The notes beneath the pieces are model-generated. The model did not search any database. It was not told where the DNA came from and saw only the letters and a list, made by a program, of their open reading frames with translations. A stretch of 64,000 nt of DNA from Flavipsychrobacter sp. (GTDB taxonomy: Bacteria; Bacteroidota; Bacteroidia; Chitinophagales; Chitinophagaceae), in assembly GCA_031292525.1 (NCBI GenBank), contig JARLGY010000037.1, forward strand, positions 248,001 to 312,000, given 5' to 3'. Made by a program: the position numbers and the translations under genes. Numbering within the stretch: position 1 is the stretch's first letter; the number at the start of each line of letters is the position of its first letter. Below are positions 9,546-18,685 of the stretch, piece after piece.

Positions 9546-10880
9546 ATGAAAAAGCGAACCCTTTGGTGGATAGTAGGCGGTAGTATAGTATTGCTGATCG
9601 TGCTCATTGTAGTAGCAAAAACTACAGGCGATGACGGCATAAAGGTAGCTGTTGAAAAAGCAGCCAGCCATACCATTACCGAAACGGTAACCGCGAGTGG
9701 AAAAATATATCCGGAAACTGAAGTAAAAATAGCCCCTGAGGTCAGCGGTGAAATCACCGAGTTGAATATACAGGAAGGCGATAGTGTACGTAAGGGTGAT
9801 GTGCTGGTAAAGATCAATCCTGCCATCTATAATTCAATGGTAGATCAGGCCAGCGCATCGGTAGAGCAGTCGCGGGCCAGTGCAGGCAACAGCAAAGAAA
9901 TGATGGCGCAGGCAGAGTCGCAGATGAACCTTGCTTTAGCTACTTACAAAAGAAACCAGAAACTCTTCCAGGACAAAGTAATATCACAACTGGAGTTTGA
10001 ACAGGGTGAAGCTTCTTACAAAAGTGCAAAGGCAGCATATGATGCTGCTAAAGCCAGCACCACAGGTGGACAGTACGGTATAAAAGGCGCGCAAGCCAAC
10101 CTGAGCCAGGCGCACGAAAACTTACAAAAGACTACCATTATAGCGCCTACAGCCGGCATCATATCGTTGCTGAGCGTGAAGAAGGGAGAACGTGTAGTGG
10201 GTACCGCACAAATGGCCGGAACCGAAATGCTGACCATTGCTGATATGAGCCGTATTGAAGTGCGGGTAGATGTAAGCGAAACTGATATTGCCAAAGTGAA
10301 AATTGGTGATACCACCATTATAGATGCCGACGCTTACAGGAACAGGAAGTTCATAGGTATAGTATCCAAGATAGGAGTATCAAGCAGTAAATCGGGCACT
10401 ACACAATCTACCAGTACCGACCAGGTAACCAACTACACCGTACACATTCTCATACTGCCATCTAGTTATGCCGAGTTGGCTGCACAATTACCTAAAGGCA
10501 AGTTTGTTTTCAAGCCTGGCATGTCGGCATCTGTAGAGATACAGACCAACAGGGAGTATAATATATTATCGGTACCTGTAAATGCTGTTACAACGCGCGA
10601 CTGGCCAGATAGCATAAAGAACAAAAAGAACGCTACTGCCGATAATAATGATATACGCCAGGTGGTGTTTGTATATGACAGCAAAACCAAAAAAGTAATA
10701 TTAAAAGATGTACAGACAGGCATACAGGATAATATGTATATCCAGGTAACCAAAGGTCTGGACAGCGGCCAACAGATCGTTTCTGCACCGTATGGTGCCA
10801 TAGCACGCACCCTGTCTAACAACACTAAAGTTACAGTAGTACCCAAGGAAAAACTTTTTGAAGTAAAAACGGGTAACTAA
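9546..10880 (+). CDS. HlyD/MacA-type periplasmic adaptor (membrane fusion protein)
   Basis: The 444-residue protein begins with a single N-terminal membrane anchor (about residues 5-25, WWIVGGSIVLLIVLIVV). A lipoyl half-motif follows around EVSGEITELNIQEGDSVRKG, then a long Gln/Ala-rich coiled-coil hairpin (about residues 95-190). The second lipoyl half is IIAPTAGIISLLSVKKGERV, and a beta-barrel and membrane-proximal domain come after it. Such adaptors bridge an inner-membrane ABC or RND pump to an outer-membrane TolC channel. No pump or TolC gene is adjacent: the neighbours are metG (36 bases upstream) and gpsA (25 bases downstream). Its partners must be encoded elsewhere, so the exported substrate is unknown. 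Confidence 0.93.
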   Translation: MKKRTLWWIVGGSIVLLIVLIVVAKTTGDDGIKVAVEKAASHTITETVTASGKIYPETEVKIAPEVSGEITELNIQEGDSVRKGDVLVKINPAIYNSMVDQASASVEQSRASAGNSKEMMAQAESQMNLALATYKRNQKLFQDKVISQLEFEQGEASYKSAKAAYDAAKASTTGGQYGIKGAQANLSQAHENLQKTTIIAPTAGIISLLSVKKGERVVGTAQMAGTEMLTIADMSRIEVRVDVSETDIAKVKIGDTTIIDADAYRNRKFIGIVSKIGVSSSKSGTTQSTSTDQVTNYTVHILILPSSYAELAAQLPKGKFVFKPGMSASVEIQTNREYNILSVPVNAVTTRDWPDSIKNKKNATADNNDIRQVVFVYDSKTKKVILKDVQTGIQDNMYIQVTKGLDSGQQIVSAPYGAIARTLSNNTKVTVVPKEKLFEVKTGN

Positions 10881-10905
10881 TTTTTCAACTTAAACATCTC
10901 TAGCA

Positions 10906-11925
10906 TTGCAGCATACTTTAGGTAAAATAGGCATCATTGGCAATGGTAGCTGGGGTACCGCCCTGGCTAAAATGCTTACTGACAATGGCCAGCAAATATA
11001 TTGGTGGGTACGCAATAAAGACAGTATTAAGTACCTGCTCACACGCCATCACAATCCACACTACCTTTCTTCGGTAACGTTTTTACCCGAAACTATAATA
11101 CCCACACACGATCTTGAAGCAGTGCTTAAAGCCTGCGACACTATAATAGTTTGTGTACCCAGCGCCTATGCGCAGAGTGTAATAGAAAGTGTAGATAAAA
11201 GTCTTTGGCAGGGTAAGAATATCATCTCTGCTATAAAAGGAATACTACCCGATACCAACCTACTGCTCAATGATTACCTGGAGCAATACATGCAACTGGA
11301 TCTTGAAAATTATGTTGCACTAACCGGCCCATGTCATGCTGAAGAAGTTGCCGATGAGCGCTTATCATACCTCACCTTTTCGGGGCTGAATGATTCATTG
11401 ACATGCAGTGCTTCCAAGGCATTCAACAACACCTATATCAACACCACCTTCAACCACGATCTGTGGGGTGCACAGTTTGCTGCTGTACTAAAGAATATAT
11501 ATGCCATAGGCGCCGGTACTGCTAGGGCTTTGGATTATGGCGATAACTTCTTGAGTGTATATATCACCAACTGCTACCGCGAAATGTATCATTACCTGGA
11601 CGCACATTTCATAAAAGTACATCCGTCTAATGACCACCCCGACTTCCATACCAGCGCCTACCTGGGCGATCTGTTGGTTACCTGCTACTCGTTGCACAGC
11701 CGTAACCGCACATTTGGCGCTATGCTAGGCAAGGGCTACAGTGTAAAGGCAGCCATGCTTGAAATGAACATGGTGGCCGAAGGATACTATGCTGCCCGCG
11801 GTATGCAGGCCATATCCCAAAAACTAGAGATAGAGATACCCATAGCCGATATGATCTATAAAATGCTTTGGGAAAACATGAACCCGTCTGAAGTATTTCT
11901 GAGATTAGAAAAAATGCTGTCTTAA
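10906..11925 (+). CDS. gpsA: Glycerol-3-phosphate dehydrogenase [NAD(P)+]
   Basis: GpsA reduces dihydroxyacetone phosphate to sn-glycerol-3-phosphate for phospholipid synthesis in the cytoplasm. The Rossmann glycine motif GIIGNGSWGTALAKML is right at the N-terminus. The catalytic region contains SAIKGILPD, LTGPCHAEEVA and LKNIYAIGAGTARALDYGDN. The last matches the GpsA helix that holds the catalytic lysine. The length of 339 residues is usual. The first available in-frame start is TTG at 10906; no ATG precedes the Rossmann motif, so the unusual start codon is likely real. No clear ribosome binding site is visible. It follows the adaptor gene by 25 bases and precedes a DUF1684 gene by 16 bases. 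Confidence 0.95.
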   Translation: MQHTLGKIGIIGNGSWGTALAKMLTDNGQQIYWWVRNKDSIKYLLTRHHNPHYLSSVTFLPETIIPTHDLEAVLKACDTIIVCVPSAYAQSVIESVDKSLWQGKNIISAIKGILPDTNLLLNDYLEQYMQLDLENYVALTGPCHAEEVADERLSYLTFSGLNDSLTCSASKAFNNTYINTTFNHDLWGAQFAAVLKNIYAIGAGTARALDYGDNFLSVYITNCYREMYHYLDAHFIKVHPSNDHPDFHTSAYLGDLLVTCYSLHSRNRTFGAMLGKGYSVKAAMLEMNMVAEGYYAARGMQAISQKLEIEIPIADMIYKMLWENMNPSEVFLRLEKMLS

Positions 11926-11941
11926 TCCATTCAACAACATT

Positions 11942-12565
11942 GTGATGATCACGCGCAGATTCCTGTATCTTTTATTAGCCATCTTACCCTTGTGCAGCCA
12001 CGCACAAGATTATAACTATAACGATAGCATAGCCCGTTACTGGCAACAGTACAAGAACGATTTTCTTACGGATGCACACAGTCCGCTAACAGCTGAAGAT
12101 ACTGCCTACTTGCGCTTCTACCCAACCAATGCGGCCTACAGCATTACTACTCACTTTACCCGTACACCCGATAGCAAACCATTTACCATGCTCACACATA
12201 GTGGCACGCGTAAAAACTATAGTGAGTACGGCTATGCAACATTTAAAGTTAAGGGCACTACCTGCACCCTGCATATATACCAAGCTATAGATCTCATCAA
12301 AAAAGACAGCAAGTATAATGACTATCTCTTCATACCCTTTACAGACGAAACAAACTATAAAGAAACCTTTGGTGGTGGCCGCTACTTAGACCTTTCCACT
12401 AAAGAAATACATGGGGACAAACTGGTCATCGATTTCAATAAATGTTACAATCCTTATTGCGCATTTAAAGGTGGCTATGCTTGCCCCATACCACCCAAAG
12501 AAAACGACCTTTCTATAAGCATTGAAGCAGGAGAAAAACTATTTGGAAAGGAAGTGAAGGAATAA
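11942..12565 (+). CDS. DUF1684 family exported protein
   Basis: The 207-residue protein has a Sec signal peptide (MMITRRFLYLLLAILPLCSHA, cleavage before QDYN). The family pattern is strong: FTDETNYKETFGGGRYLDLS, then DFNKCYNPYCAF and CPIPPKEN, then an IEAGEK tail. DUF1684 proteins are widespread in Bacteroidota and Actinobacteria and have no assigned biochemical function. Export to the periplasm or beyond is inferred from the signal peptide. It starts 16 bases after gpsA and is probably cotranscribed with it. It ends 82 bases from a convergent gene. Confidence 0.9.
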   Translation: MMITRRFLYLLLAILPLCSHAQDYNYNDSIARYWQQYKNDFLTDAHSPLTAEDTAYLRFYPTNAAYSITTHFTRTPDSKPFTMLTHSGTRKNYSEYGYATFKVKGTTCTLHIYQAIDLIKKDSKYNDYLFIPFTDETNYKETFGGGRYLDLSTKEIHGDKLVIDFNKCYNPYCAFKGGYACPIPPKENDLSISIEAGEKLFGKEVKE

Positions 12566-12646
12566 AAAGCTATATCATAAATAGCCTTTAATCGTCTATC
12601 CTGTCGATTATTATGCCCGTACTATAGGATTACCATACTCTTACAC
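12566..12646. terminator. Short convergent intergenic region with two weak hairpins
   Basis: Between the convergent DUF1684 and lipoprotein genes there are two small inverted repeats: AAAGCTAT / ATAGCCTTT just after 12565, and TAATCG / CGATTA at 12589-12594 and 12605-12610. They are weak and could end transcription from either side. Confidence 0.3.
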
Positions 12647-13723
12647 TCACTTATTTTTTAGATCCTCAAAATCTAAAAAAAGAATTTTATCTCCTTCAAC
12701 TACTATAAGCCCTGACTGTGTAGAAGTAGGATGTTGCAACGTACCTTTTGGCGGTAATGAATCGTAACACATGTAATTGTAACCACACACAAACTTATCA
12801 CCCATATGGGATACTAAAAATCTATCCAAATGGCTTCGTTTGTTATTATTAATGCTGATAGAATCGATAATAATTAGTCTCTTATTATCGTGAATAGCTA
12901 TCATATATTTCGATTTCACATTAAGAATTGAATAAATTTCATCTTTATTTGTAAAAGTTAGCAACGATATTATTCCAGAAGTATCAAAGTATTCAGAGAC
13001 TCCTGGCAAATGTATGTTGTTGTAATTTTTATAAATACTATCCACACGAACCCACCAATTTTGCAAAATTGGTTTAATATCAGGAAGTAGATATAATTTG
13101 GTTGGATCAGCTATTTGTATAAATCCAACGGTCCCATTCATATGCCTAAGATTGTTGCAAATAAGGTAAGTATTTTTATTTTTTAATACCTGTGTCGGGC
13201 AAGTGGCAGGATAGGAGTATAGTTTCTTTTTGTCCTGAAAAAATATTGACCCTCCAAATTCTCCCGCACATCCCCCATATATGGAATAGCTGCTATCTTC
13301 CAATAAAGTAGCTCTGGTTTGATTTAGAGAATGAGAGCGTTTCAGAACGAAACCGGGAGACAGATAATAAAATTTATGTCCACTAATAAGAAATACGGTA
13401 TCCCTTGCACTGAACAAGTACTCAAAGGGCATTTCATTTAGCTTTTCCTCTACACCATAAAGATGATGATATGAGGAATCTAATACAACTAGCTTTTGCT
13501 TCTGATAATTACGATCTCCTAGCAGGCATATTAAATTGCCTCCATAGCACGCAACGGATTGAATTTCCAGTGGATCACTATAAACACTTTTTTTGCCGAA
13601 AATAAAGTGGGCGTAACTTTTTAAAGGCTTGTTGTTATCATCTTTTCTATTTGTTGATGAACAACACGTAAAAAAGATGATAACAAATAGAAAAGCAAAA
13701 GCACCCTTGGCTGGAAAATTCAT
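12647..13723 (-). CDS. Hypothetical secreted lipoprotein, possibly beta-propeller
   Basis: This 358-residue protein matches no family I can name. The N-terminus MNFPAKGAFAFLFVIIFFTC followed by CSS looks like a lipoprotein signal with a cysteine at about residue 20 or 21. The rest is rich in short beta-strand patterns of the type LVVLDSSYHH, LYSYPA and SGLIVVEGDKILFLDF, suggestive of propeller blades. No catalytic motif is visible. The gene appears AT-richer than its neighbours and might be an acquired or fast-evolving gene. The DNA encoding the signal peptide and the residues just after it forms two long overlapping inverted repeats. Downstream of ppc by 67 bases on the same strand, it may be read from ppc or from its own promoter. 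Confidence 0.8.
   Translation of the reverse strand: MNFPAKGAFAFLFVIIFFTCCSSTNRKDDNNKPLKSYAHFIFGKKSVYSDPLEIQSVACYGGNLICLLGDRNYQKQKLVVLDSSYHHLYGVEEKLNEMPFEYLFSARDTVFLISGHKFYYLSPGFVLKRSHSLNQTRATLLEDSSYSIYGGCAGEFGGSIFFQDKKKLYSYPATCPTQVLKNKNTYLICNNLRHMNGTVGFIQIADPTKLYLLPDIKPILQNWWVRVDSIYKNYNNIHLPGVSEYFDTSGIISLLTFTNKDEIYSILNVKSKYMIAIHDNKRLIIIDSISINNNKRSHLDRFLVSHMGDKFVCGYNYMCYDSLPPKGTLQHPTSTQSGLIVVEGDKILFLDFEDLKNK
13632..13695 (-). repeat. Two mutually exclusive inverted repeats inside the lipoprotein gene start
   Basis: Repeat A is a perfect 15-bp pair, 13632-13646 with 13672-13686. Repeat B is a perfect 14-bp pair, 13642-13655 with 13682-13695. They share bases 13642-13646 and 13682-13686, so only one can form at a time in a transcript. 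Both lie within codons of the signal peptide (the FLFVIIF stretch) and the codons for NRKDDNN. Confidence 0.75.
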
Positions 13724-13790
13724 TATCTATTTTTATTAAGAGAGTGACTTGCGCCAACTAACAAATAAGCCATGAGCAGAGCACTTTAAC

Positions 13791-16364
13791 CTAAGCAGAA
13801 TTTCTACCAGCATTAATTATCCCGAACGAGCAGCGCATGATCAGCTTCTCCAGCGTTTTCCGCAGCTCCACATCGGTTTGTTTATTTTCTTCCATTTCAC
13901 GTACCCGACTCAGGGCATATTGCTGTATAGTAGTAAGCGGCAGTACTATGCGCTCACGCATACTTACAGAAAGGCGGTCAACAGGATATTTTTCCATCAG
14001 CTCGGTTGTGCCCCCCAGCTTCATGGTCATAGTTTTAGACAATTCATACTCGTCATGTATCATGTTCCATATGGCCCCATATTGCGGGTGGGTAGCCAGG
14101 TGTGCCGTAAGCGGGAAGAAACTCTTCATCATGGCCATCTCGCAGTTATCTATCATGGTTTTGAACAGCAGTGAGTTTTCGTACAGGTCTTTTACTTCCT
14201 GCCATCTGCCCTCGGCTTCTATTTTCTGTAAGGCTTTGCCCACACCATAGTAGCCGGTTAGGTTTTGTTTTAGCTGACTCCAGGCGCCCACAAAAGGTAT
14301 GGCGCGTAGATCATCCAGGTTTAGCTTTTCACCTTCATTGCGCTTAGCTGGCCTGCTACCGATATTAGCATCAGCGTAAAAACGCAAGGGACTTACATTT
14401 TCAAGATAAGGCACAAATTCAGGTTCATTCTTTAACGCTACATATGCTTTATAACCTTCTTCAGAAAGTTCCAGCATTAGCGCTTCCTGGTCGCGGGTAA
14501 GTGTTGGCTTTTGCTCTGCAAGTACACTATTGTATATACCGGCATGCAGCAGTTTTTCCATATTAAAACCTGCAGCATCTACATTCCCAAAGCTGCTGCT
14601 TATGGTCTGCCCCTGTATAGTTATCTGTATCTCCTTCCCGGCAATATTACTCCCTAGAGATGCGTAGAATTGGTGGGTCTTGCCACCACCTCTTGCAGGG
14701 GGTCCACCACGGCCATCAAAGAACACTACCTCTATGCCATGCTCACGGGCCACAGTTGTCAGGTTCTCCTTGGCCTTGTATATGCTCCAGTTGGCCATCA
14801 GGTAGCCGCCATCTTTGGTACCGTCGCTAAAGCCAAGCATCACATGCTGTATGTCGCCCCTCTTTTTCAGGTGAGCACGGTACGTTTCATTTTCGTAAAG
14901 CACTTTCATGCTGGCGCCTGCTTCTTGTAGGTCTTCTATCATTTCAAACAGAGGCACAATATCTACTGTCAGTTCGCTACCATCGTTTACTAATTGCAAC
15001 AAAGCGTACACTTCAATCACGTTAAGCGCACAAGTGTTGTGGCTTATTATATACCTATGGCATCCTTTTTCTCCATTATTGCGCTGTATGGTCTTAATGG
15101 CCTTCATTACATCCAGCGTATCTTGCAGCAGCCAGTCTTCAAGTACTATATCGGGCTGTTGGTGCAACTGGAGGAGGGCATCTATCTTGCCTTTTTCATC
15201 CAGGTCGTAATAACCTGCAGGCAATATTTTTTTCTGGTCATCTATTGCTTTCAGGGTCTTTGTATGCACTGTGCTATTCTGCCGTATATCCAGCGATGCA
15301 AAGTACAGCCCGAAAATGCGCACCTTCATCAGCATCTCATCAACCTGGGAAAGAAACAAACTATCATGGTCATTTATAATGGTCTGCCTTATTTCCTCCA
15401 GTGCATCTATGATCTCATGAGTTGTAATCGGCACTTCAGGTTTGTAGTATAGTGCATTAAACAGTTTCTCTTCCAGGTTGGTCACCAATGTAAGCACCCC
15501 TTTAAAAGTAAGCCTGTGGCGCAGTTTCTTAAGATCCTTATGGTAGCATTTAATAATTCGGTTATTCAGCGTTGCAGCAACATGCAGCGTAGTTTCACTG
15601 GTCACAAATGGATTACCATCGCGGTCGCCCCCGGGCCAGAAGCCCATATTGATAACGGGATTGTCATCGTGCACGGCATTGGGAAACCTGTTTTTAAGTG
15701 TACTCATAATATTGCCGGCTGCGGTGTAGAATACATGCTCCATATACCACATCAGGCTTACTGCTTCATCGTACGGTGTAGGCTTCTGCTTTTTTAAGAA
15801 TGGTGTCTTTCCCAATTGTTGCAGGTACATGTTCACATCGCCTACATTATCGTCTTTTACCGCGTTCGATAGATCGGTTATAATACCCAGTACCTCATCA
15901 GGATAAAATTGTGTCGGGTGTGCAGTCAACACAAGCCTTATTGCATAATCTTCAAGTTTTTGCTTCAGCTCCTCTTCCTTATGCCGGCTATTTACTTCCA
16001 GTTCCAATTGCTTCAGTGAGCCTTGCCCGTTCATATCGTGTATCTTGCTAAAAGCGGCATCTTCAAGGGCATCAAACAATACTACTTGTCTTTCAGCATA
16101 TTGTATAAAACGAAACAACAATTCTATTTTCTCTTGTTCCGTTGTATATGCCGTATTCTGTTGCACAAAGCCATCCACTATTTCTATAGGGTTCCTGCTT
16201 TGCTCAAAGCTTTCCTCGCAATCCATCTGGAAGAGCGACAGAAGTATTCCTGTCTTTTCAATTTTATGAAAAGGGAGCGAAGTAAAAAGGCTGTTATATA
16301 ACTGGAACTTTATGCCGACAGAATTGTTGAATTGCATTAAGGCATTGTCGCCGGTGTTTTGCAT
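13791..16364 (-). CDS. ppc: Phosphoenolpyruvate carboxylase
   Basis: Ppc carboxylates phosphoenolpyruvate with bicarbonate to oxaloacetate, refilling the TCA cycle and supplying aspartate and glutamate carbon. The catalytic His region VLTAHPTQFYPDEV, the glycine loop FWPGGDRDGNPFVT, the SDGTKDGGYLMANWSIY segment and the mobile loop FDGRGGPPARGGGKTHQFY are all present. The last differs from the classical GRGGxxGRGG form. The C-terminus ends NAGRNSA, keeping the conserved RN-S/T pattern. The frame extends upstream to 16421, but I prefer the ATG at 16364 (MQNTGDNAL...), giving 857 residues. The extra 19 residues (Arg/Tyr-rich) are not family-like. Neighbours on the same strand are amtB upstream and a lipoprotein gene downstream. 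Confidence 0.96.
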   Translation of the reverse strand: MQNTGDNALMQFNNSVGIKFQLYNSLFTSLPFHKIEKTGILLSLFQMDCEESFEQSRNPIEIVDGFVQQNTAYTTEQEKIELLFRFIQYAERQVVLFDALEDAAFSKIHDMNGQGSLKQLELEVNSRHKEEELKQKLEDYAIRLVLTAHPTQFYPDEVLGIITDLSNAVKDDNVGDVNMYLQQLGKTPFLKKQKPTPYDEAVSLMWYMEHVFYTAAGNIMSTLKNRFPNAVHDDNPVINMGFWPGGDRDGNPFVTSETTLHVAATLNNRIIKCYHKDLKKLRHRLTFKGVLTLVTNLEEKLFNALYYKPEVPITTHEIIDALEEIRQTIINDHDSLFLSQVDEMLMKVRIFGLYFASLDIRQNSTVHTKTLKAIDDQKKILPAGYYDLDEKGKIDALLQLHQQPDIVLEDWLLQDTLDVMKAIKTIQRNNGEKGCHRYIISHNTCALNVIEVYALLQLVNDGSELTVDIVPLFEMIEDLQEAGASMKVLYENETYRAHLKKRGDIQHVMLGFSDGTKDGGYLMANWSIYKAKENLTTVAREHGIEVVFFDGRGGPPARGGGKTHQFYASLGSNIAGKEIQITIQGQTISSSFGNVDAAGFNMEKLLHAGIYNSVLAEQKPTLTRDQEALMLELSEEGYKAYVALKNEPEFVPYLENVSPLRFYADANIGSRPAKRNEGEKLNLDDLRAIPFVGAWSQLKQNLTGYYGVGKALQKIEAEGRWQEVKDLYENSLLFKTMIDNCEMAMMKSFFPLTAHLATHPQYGAIWNMIHDEYELSKTMTMKLGGTTELMEKYPVDRLSVSMRERIVLPLTTIQQYALSRVREMEENKQTDVELRKTLEKLIMRCSFGIINAGRNSA

Positions 16365-16474
16365 AATTTGCTGAGGTTTTGAATACACACTGTAACCACG
16401 CCTTGAACAATAGCGAAGCAAGTTTAAAGGTACTGGAAATGAACCTTTCTTAAAAATACCATTATGGTATAAGG

Positions 16475-17812
16475 CTATAGCTGGAAGGCAGGCTCAACCT
16501 CTTCTTCATATACAGACTCGCCGTGCTGCGAAAGGTCAAGTCCTGCTTCTTCATCCGTAGTGCTTACACGTAGCGGAGTGATCTTATTAGTGATCCAGTA
16601 CATAAACATACTTCCTGCAAAGGTGAATACAACAACAATAACTAACCCCAGCAAATGATATAAAAATGTGGTTGTATGGCCACTTGTAAGACCAACACCT
16701 TTAGCAAAAGCGCCCGTGGCTATCATACCTACTATGCCCCCTACACCATGACATGGAAACACATCCAGCGTGTCATCTATTTCTGATTTTGTCTTCAAAT
16801 GCACTGCCCAGTTAGAAACAATACTTGCCAGCACACCAATAAACAGTGCAGGACCATAATCTACAAAGCCTGCTGCCGGGGTGATGGCCACAAGGCCTAC
16901 CACCGCACCAATACATGCGCCCATAGCCGATGGCTTGTTTCCCTTAACAACCTCGAACAGCACCCATGTCACCATAGCAGATGCTGATGCCAGGTTAGTA
17001 TTTACAAAAGCAAGCACAGCTTGTGGATTTGCAGAAAGTGCAGAGCCTGCATTAAAGCCAAACCAGCCAAACCAAAGTAAGCCAGTACCCAGCAGCACAT
17101 ATGGTATATTGGGTGAGTTAAAATGCGCCCGATGGTCTTTTCTCTTCCCCATAAACATGGCGCCTGCAAGCGCCGCAACACCTGCTGAAATATGGACTAC
17201 AGTACCACCGGCAAAATCGAGTATCCCCCATTTATGCAGAAAACCATCGGGATGCCACGTCCAGTGTGCTATTGGGCAGTATATGAATATAGAGAACAAG
17301 CACATAAACACTATATAGCCCCAGAATCGCACACGCTCTGCAAAAGAACCGGTAATAAGTGCAGGGGTAATTATAGCAAACTTCATCTGAAACGCCGCGA
17401 ACAAGATAAAAGGAACAGTCGGGCTCATTACTGGATGAACTGCAGTTCCCACATGGTTCATCATGAAATAAGTAGCAGGATTGCCTATAACTCCACCAAT
17501 ATCATCGCCAAAAGCCAGGCTAAACCCTACAACATACCATATGAAACTGATGATACCCAAAGCCATGAAACTTTGCAGCATAGTACTGAGTATATTCTTT
17601 GGACGCACCATGCCCCCATAAAAGAAAGAAAGACCAGGAGTCATTATAAGCACCATGGCCGATGCTGTTAGCATCCATGCTATATCTCCTGAATTAAAAT
17701 CTTTACCATTAGATTCCGGGTGCACTACAGGGTAAAAGCAAGCCAGCAAGCTGATACCGATAAGGAGGATAAAAGCAATATTACCTATCAATTTCTTTCT
17801 CTCAGGCGCCAT
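16475..17812 (-). CDS. amtB: Ammonium transporter, AmtB/Mep/Rh family
   Basis: AmtB conducts ammonium or ammonia across the inner membrane as a trimer. The 445-residue protein has about eleven hydrophobic segments. Family signatures are FFYGGMVRPKNILS, the phenylalanine-gate region, DFAGGTVVHISAGVAALAG and FPCHGVGGIVGMIATG. The last two carry the pore twin histidines. The N-terminus MAPERKKLIGNIAFILLIGI gives one hydrophobic helix that may be a signal or an extra transmembrane segment. The C-terminal tail is acidic (EEEVEP). No PII (glnK) gene is adjacent, unlike the common glnK-amtB pairing. Downstream ppc and upstream mgsA lie on the same strand. Confidence 0.96.
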   Translation of the reverse strand: MAPERKKLIGNIAFILLIGISLLACFYPVVHPESNGKDFNSGDIAWMLTASAMVLIMTPGLSFFYGGMVRPKNILSTMLQSFMALGIISFIWYVVGFSLAFGDDIGGVIGNPATYFMMNHVGTAVHPVMSPTVPFILFAAFQMKFAIITPALITGSFAERVRFWGYIVFMCLFSIFIYCPIAHWTWHPDGFLHKWGILDFAGGTVVHISAGVAALAGAMFMGKRKDHRAHFNSPNIPYVLLGTGLLWFGWFGFNAGSALSANPQAVLAFVNTNLASASAMVTWVLFEVVKGNKPSAMGACIGAVVGLVAITPAAGFVDYGPALFIGVLASIVSNWAVHLKTKSEIDDTLDVFPCHGVGGIVGMIATGAFAKGVGLTSGHTTTFLYHLLGLVIVVVFTFAGSMFMYWITNKITPLRVSTTDEEAGLDLSQHGESVYEEEVEPAFQL

Positions 17813-17930
17813 AGTATTATATTTTCATCTTATTTGATGCAAATATAACGATACATATCTAAAATTAAGAATGTTGCTTATTTTTTATTTTCATCAACAA
17901 AAAATAAACATTTTACGAAAAAAATTCACA

Positions 17931-18383
17931 TTAAATTATTTTTCTGTTTAAATAAGAGCTATAATCTGGCAAATTGCTTACATACTCAGTATTCATATAT
18001 GGCGAAGTAACTAAAAAATCAGCTGTTGCCCTGTCACAAGCAATTGGGATATTCCATACGGCACCTACCCTTAAAAGTGCTTTTACATCAGTATCATGTG
18101 CTTGGCTTTCCATAGGATCCCAGAAAAATATCATCATATCCATTTCGCCCTGTGCAATAAGGCTGCCTACCTGTTGGTCTCCTCCCAATGGACCACTTAA
18201 TAGCTTGACCACTTCAATATGCAGTGCTTCTTCCAACATTTTACCGGTGGTACCGGTTGCATACAATATATGCTTACTTAGTATCTCCTTGTTATCCGTT
18301 GCCCAATCAATCAGTTCTGCTTTTTTTCTATCATGTGCTATTACCGCAATCCGTTTACGGGCATTCATTATTTTCTCACTCAT
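17931..18383 (-). CDS. mgsA: Methylglyoxal synthase
   Basis: MgsA converts dihydroxyacetone phosphate to methylglyoxal and phosphate, a bypass that relieves sugar-phosphate stress when phosphate is scarce. The 150-residue length is right for the family. The start of the fold IAVIAHDRKKAELIDWA, the phosphate-binding LSGPLGGDQQVGS, the FFWDPMESQAHDTDVKALLR motif carrying a catalytic aspartate, and the PIACDRATADFL motif are all visible. It is 118 bases upstream of amtB on the same strand. A shared promoter is possible but unproven. Confidence 0.96.
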   Translation of the reverse strand: MSEKIMNARKRIAVIAHDRKKAELIDWATDNKEILSKHILYATGTTGKMLEEALHIEVVKLLSGPLGGDQQVGSLIAQGEMDMMIFFWDPMESQAHDTDVKALLRVGAVWNIPIACDRATADFLVTSPYMNTEYVSNLPDYSSYLNRKII

Positions 18384-18685
18384 TTTGCATATTTATGATT
18401 GTTCCAGAACTACAGATGAAAGATACAATAAAAATATACTTAAACTAATTACAATACGATGATTAGCTTCAACTTTACAAATCTCCATAACAGCTATATT
18501 TGCAATCGTTATCGGTAACGTGTGCATAAATAATAAGGTACACGAAAACGATTTCTATATTAAAAAAAATTATTATTGCGTTATGATAGTGAGTAATCAC
18601 TCACTACTACAATTTTGGTAAATCCAAACTATACATATAGTTAATTACAAATACAATAGCATACTATCTATCTAAATAAAAAATC
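18384..18685 (+). promoter_or_regulatory. Intergenic region with a palindrome and candidate promoter for the giant adhesin
   Basis: An 8-bp inverted repeat TAGTGAGT / ACTCACTA with a 4-base spacer lies at 18587-18606. Eight bases further is TTTG (18614-18617), followed after 20 bases by TAGTTAAT (18638-18645), a partial match to TAnnTTTG. This gives a candidate promoter with a leader of about 40 bases. A second TAnnTTTG match, TATATTTG, is at 18495-18502 without a good upstream TTTG. The palindrome position just upstream of the -33 box fits a regulator binding site. Confidence 0.45.

Noticed and set aside
9011-9826. Minus-strand open frame of 271 residues opposite the 3' end of metG and the adaptor gene start
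   Set aside because: It overlaps two well-supported genes on the other strand and its composition (Ser/Thr/Pro/Phe) is a shadow of their codons.
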